Below are positions 45,464 through 47,827 of a DNA stretch of 47,827 nucleotides, one piece after another. Numbering within the stretch: the stretch's first letter is position 1; each line of letters opens with the position of its first letter. The stretch comes from Burkholderia ambifaria. GTDB lineage: Bacteria; Pseudomonadota; Gammaproteobacteria; Burkholderiales; Burkholderiaceae. A program made the position numbers and the translations under genes. The stretch covers positions 105,072 through 152,898 of the forward strand of contig NZ_LKPJ01000005.1 of NCBI RefSeq assembly GCF_001443045.1. Reading direction: 5' to 3'. The notes under the pieces were generated by a model, which did not search any database, was not told the origin of the DNA, and worked only from the letters and a program-made list of their open reading frames with translations.

Positions 45464-46615
45464 ATGAGCCAGACTACCGCTCCGTTTCTGCCGTTCACTC
45501 GCCCCGAGATCGATGAGGAAACCATCCAGGGCGTCGTCGACGTGCTGCGCTCGGGCTGGATCACCACCGGCCCGCAGAGCCAGAAATTCGAAGCCGCGCT
45601 GTCCGAGTATTGCGGCGGCCGTCCGGTCCGTGCGTTCAATTCCGGCACCTGCACGCTCGAGATCGGCCTGCGCATCGCAGGCGTCGGCCCGGGCGACGAG
45701 GTGATCACGACGCCGGCGACGTGGGTGTCGACCAGCAACGTGATCCTCGAGACCGGCGCGACGCCCGTGTTCGCCGACATCGACCCCGTCACGCGCAACA
45801 TCGACCTCGACAAGCTCGAGCAGGCGATCACGCCGCGCACGAAGGCAATCATCCCGGTCTACCTGGCCGGCCTGCCGGTCGACATGGACCGCCTGTACGC
45901 GATCGCACGCGCGCACAACCTGCGCGTGATCGAGGACGCCGCGCAGGCACTCGGCTCGACGTGGCAAGGCAAGCGCATCGGCGCGCTCGGCGACATCGTG
46001 TCGTTCAGCTTCCACGCGAACAAGAACCTGACGACGATCGAAGGCGGCGCGCTCGTGCTGAACAACGAGGCCGAGGCGACGCTCGCGCAGAAGTACCGGC
46101 TGCAGGGCATCACGCGCACGGGCTTCGACGGGATGGACTGCGACGTGCTCGGCGGCAAGTACAACCTGACCGACGTCGCCGCTCGCGTCGGCCTCGGCCA
46201 ACTGCCGCACCTCGAGCGCTTCACCGCGCAGCGCCGCGCACTTACGCGCGCGTATTTCGCCGCGCTCGACGACGGCCCGGCCGTGAAGCTCGGGCTCGGC
46301 CTGCCCGTCGCCGATTTCGAGAACAGCAACTGGCACATGTTCCAGGTCACGCTGCCGCTCGACCGGTTGTCGATCTCGCGCGCCGATTTCATGGCGCAGA
46401 TGAAGGAACGCGGGATCGGCACGGGCGTCCACTACCCGGCCATCCATCTTTTCACGCTGTACCGCGCACGCGGCTTCAAGGAGGGCATGTTCCCCCACGC
46501 CGAGCGGTACGGCGCGTCGACCGTCACGCTGCCGCTCTTCACGCAGATGACGGAAAACGACGTGCGTCGCGTGGCCGACGCCATCAACCAGATTTGCGAA
46601 CAATACGGAAAATAA
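45464..46615 (+). CDS. arnB: UDP-4-amino-4-deoxy-L-arabinose aminotransferase ArnB
   Basis: 383-aa PLP aminotransferase of the DegT/DnrJ/EryC1 family. It converts UDP-4-keto-arabinose to UDP-L-Ara4N with glutamate. PFTRPEIDEETIQGVVDVLR, TTGPQSQKFEAAL, the PLP Lys187 in FSFHANKNLTTIEGG and GVHYPAIHLFTLYR are family motifs. The ATG at 45464 is preferred over 45401. It is 6 nt upstream of arnC, so they are co-transcribed. Confidence 0.94.
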   Translation: MSQTTAPFLPFTRPEIDEETIQGVVDVLRSGWITTGPQSQKFEAALSEYCGGRPVRAFNSGTCTLEIGLRIAGVGPGDEVITTPATWVSTSNVILETGATPVFADIDPVTRNIDLDKLEQAITPRTKAIIPVYLAGLPVDMDRLYAIARAHNLRVIEDAAQALGSTWQGKRIGALGDIVSFSFHANKNLTTIEGGALVLNNEAEATLAQKYRLQGITRTGFDGMDCDVLGGKYNLTDVAARVGLGQLPHLERFTAQRRALTRAYFAALDDGPAVKLGLGLPVADFENSNWHMFQVTLPLDRLSISRADFMAQMKERGIGTGVHYPAIHLFTLYRARGFKEGMFPHAERYGASTVTLPLFTQMTENDVRRVADAINQICEQYGK

Positions 46616-46621
46616 GCGTAC

Positions 46622-47644
46622 ATGAATCACCTTGAAGCACGCGCCGGGCATCCGGGCGCCGCGAACCCGGAAGTATCGGTCATCATCCCCGTGTACAACG
46701 AGGAAGACGGCCTGGCTGCGCTGTTCGCGCGGCTGTACCCGGCACTCGACGCACTCGGCACGTCGTACGAAGTGATCCTGATCAACGATGGCAGCCGCGA
46801 CCGCTCGGCCGCGATGCTGGCGGACCAGTTCCACGTGCGGCCCGACACGACGCGCGTCGTGCTGCTCAACGGCAACTACGGCCAGCACATGGCGATCCTC
46901 GCCGGCTTCGCGCAGTCGCGCGGCGACATCGTCATCACGCTCGACGCCGACCTGCAGAATCCGCCCGAGGAAATCGGCAAGCTGATCGCGAAGATGCGCG
47001 AGGGCTACGACTACGTCGGCTCGATCCGCAAGCAGCGCCAGGACAGCCTGTGGCGGCGCAAGGCGTCGCAGATGATGAACCGGCTGCGCGAGCGCATCAC
47101 GCGGATCAAGATGACCGACCAGGGTTGCATGCTGCGCGCGTACAGCCGCCGCATCATCGACACGATCAACGTGTGCGGCGAAGTCAACACGTTCATCCCC
47201 GCGCTCGCGTACACGTTCGCGCAGAAGCCGACTGAAATCGAGGTCGCGCACGAGGAACGTTTCGCGGGCGAATCGAAGTACTCGCTGTACAGCCTGATCC
47301 GGCTGAACTTCGACCTCGTGACGGGCTTCTCGGTCGTGCCGCTGCAGTGGCTGTCGTTCATCGGCGTGATCCTGTCGCTCGGCTCCGCCGCGCTGTTCGT
47401 GCTGCTGCTCGTACGCCGCTTCATCGTCGGCGCGGAAGTGCAAGGCGTGTTCACGCTGTTCGCGATCACGTTCTTCCTGCTCGGCGTGATCATCTTCGCG
47501 CTCGGCCTGCTCGGCGAATACGTCGGCCGGATCTACCAGCAGGTGCGCGCACGGCCGCGCTACCTGATCCAGGCCGTGCTCGAGCAGCACGACGGCATGC
47601 CGGCGGTGCCGGCCGGCACGAACCGCACGGAGGCGTCGCAATGA
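46622..47644 (+). CDS. arnC: Undecaprenyl-phosphate 4-deoxy-4-formamido-L-arabinose transferase ArnC
   Basis: 340-aa family 2 glycosyltransferase. It moves formyl-L-Ara4N from UDP to undecaprenyl phosphate at the inner membrane. The GT-A domain shows VSVIIPVYNEEDGLAALF, LINDGSRDRSAAML and TLDADLQNPPEE (the DxD-like metal site). Two C-terminal membrane helices (about 230-305) end with GLLGEYVGRIYQQVR. The length is typical (E. coli ArnC 322). Its stop overlaps the next ATG as ATGA, so arnA translation is coupled. Confidence 0.93.
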   Translation: MNHLEARAGHPGAANPEVSVIIPVYNEEDGLAALFARLYPALDALGTSYEVILINDGSRDRSAAMLADQFHVRPDTTRVVLLNGNYGQHMAILAGFAQSRGDIVITLDADLQNPPEEIGKLIAKMREGYDYVGSIRKQRQDSLWRRKASQMMNRLRERITRIKMTDQGCMLRAYSRRIIDTINVCGEVNTFIPALAYTFAQKPTEIEVAHEERFAGESKYSLYSLIRLNFDLVTGFSVVPLQWLSFIGVILSLGSAALFVLLLVRRFIVGAEVQGVFTLFAITFFLLGVIIFALGLLGEYVGRIYQQVRARPRYLIQAVLEQHDGMPAVPAGTNRTEASQ

Positions 47645-47827
47645 AGCCGCGCGCCGTCGTCTTCGCGTATCACAACGTCGGCGTGCGCTGCCTGCAGGTG
47701 CTGCTGGCACGCGGCGTCGACGTCGCGCTCGTCGTCACGCACGAGGACAACCCGAACGAGAACATCTGGTTCGGCAGCGTCGCGTCCGTCGCCGCCGAGC
47801 ACGGAATTCCGGTCGTCACGCCGGCCG
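47641..47827 (+). CDS. arnA: ArnA formyltransferase, 5' part only
   Basis: The first 62 codons of an ArnA-type 10-formyltetrahydrofolate formyltransferase, which formylates UDP-L-Ara4N. VVFAYHNVGVRCLQVLLARG and VVTHEDNPNENIWF match the N-terminal formyltransferase domain of ArnA. The gene runs off the right edge, so it cannot be seen whether the C-terminal decarboxylase domain of E. coli ArnA is fused, as it often is not in Burkholderia. It overlaps the arnC stop by 4 nt. Confidence 0.9.
   Translation, partial: MKPRAVVFAYHNVGVRCLQVLLARGVDVALVVTHEDNPNENIWFGSVASVAAEHGIPVVTPA

Noticed and set aside
45446..47710. 754-codon minus-strand open frame
   Set aside because: Antisense to arnB and arnC, which are clear enzymes. 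No homology seen.

Overview
The window is a high-GC (roughly two-thirds G+C), densely coding chromosomal segment from a Burkholderia-type betaproteobacterium, most likely of the B. cepacia complex. This rests on gene order and protein likeness: surE-pcm-nlpD-rpoS, dnaX-ybaB-recR, trxA-rho, a type B L31 gene, an aco operon with acoX and a lipA paralogue, and an aminoarabinose (arn) cluster that starts with arnT. It is inference from memory, not a database result. No phage, insertion sequence, tRNA, rRNA operon or CRISPR array was seen. Most of it reads as core chromosome with a few accessory modules.

Layout. 1-6.5 kb: 5' part of rlmD (-), an EEP-family hydrolase (+), then the minus-strand stress operon surE-pcm-nlpD-rpoS-exonuclease. 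6.7-11.6 kb: the minus-strand dnaX-ybaB-recR-CoA transferase run, preceded by the 4.5S/SRP RNA gene ffs. 12-17.4 kb (+): trxA, rho, a MerR/MFS pair, mtfA and rpmE2. 17.5-20.7 kb (+): a polytopic ArnT-like GT-C protein and a MATE transporter. 20.7-29.2 kb: acetoin catabolism, with acoX-SDR-acoA-acoB-acoC-lipA on the minus strand read from a consensus sigma-54 promoter and the activator gene acoR divergent. 29.2-35.8 kb: a MerR/carboxymuconolactone-decarboxylase pair, a secreted helix-hairpin-helix protein, a DUF937 protein, clpB with a heat-shock promoter, and an NsrR-like regulator divergent from a group III truncated haemoglobin. 35.8-42.4 kb (-): moeA-moaD-moaE (molybdopterin) and alaA-hom-thrC (threonine and alanine). 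42.7 kb to the end (+): an Mth938-like protein, then arnT, a four-helix carrier, arnB, arnC and the start of arnA.

How the parts work together. AcoR with sigma-54 should switch on an acetoin dehydrogenase complex whose lipoyl cofactor may be supplied by the operon's own lipoyl synthase. The arn genes make and attach L-Ara4N to lipid A, giving resistance to cationic peptides. surE/pcm/nlpD/rpoS link stationary-phase control to envelope and protein repair. The NsrR-like/haemoglobin pair looks like a nitric-oxide response module.

The strongest non-gene signals are: a five-copy 49-bp tandem repeat with alternating hairpin and degenerate units between moaD and moaE; the sigma-54 promoter plus three GAGAC/GTCTC dyads in the aco control region; a C-rich, G-poor rho leader; a sigma-32-type clpB promoter; MerR-type operators; and dnaX and surE start codons sitting only 6 nt after a -10 box, which suggests leaderless mRNAs. 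I did not find a wholly new multi-gene system. The repeat array is the least explained element.
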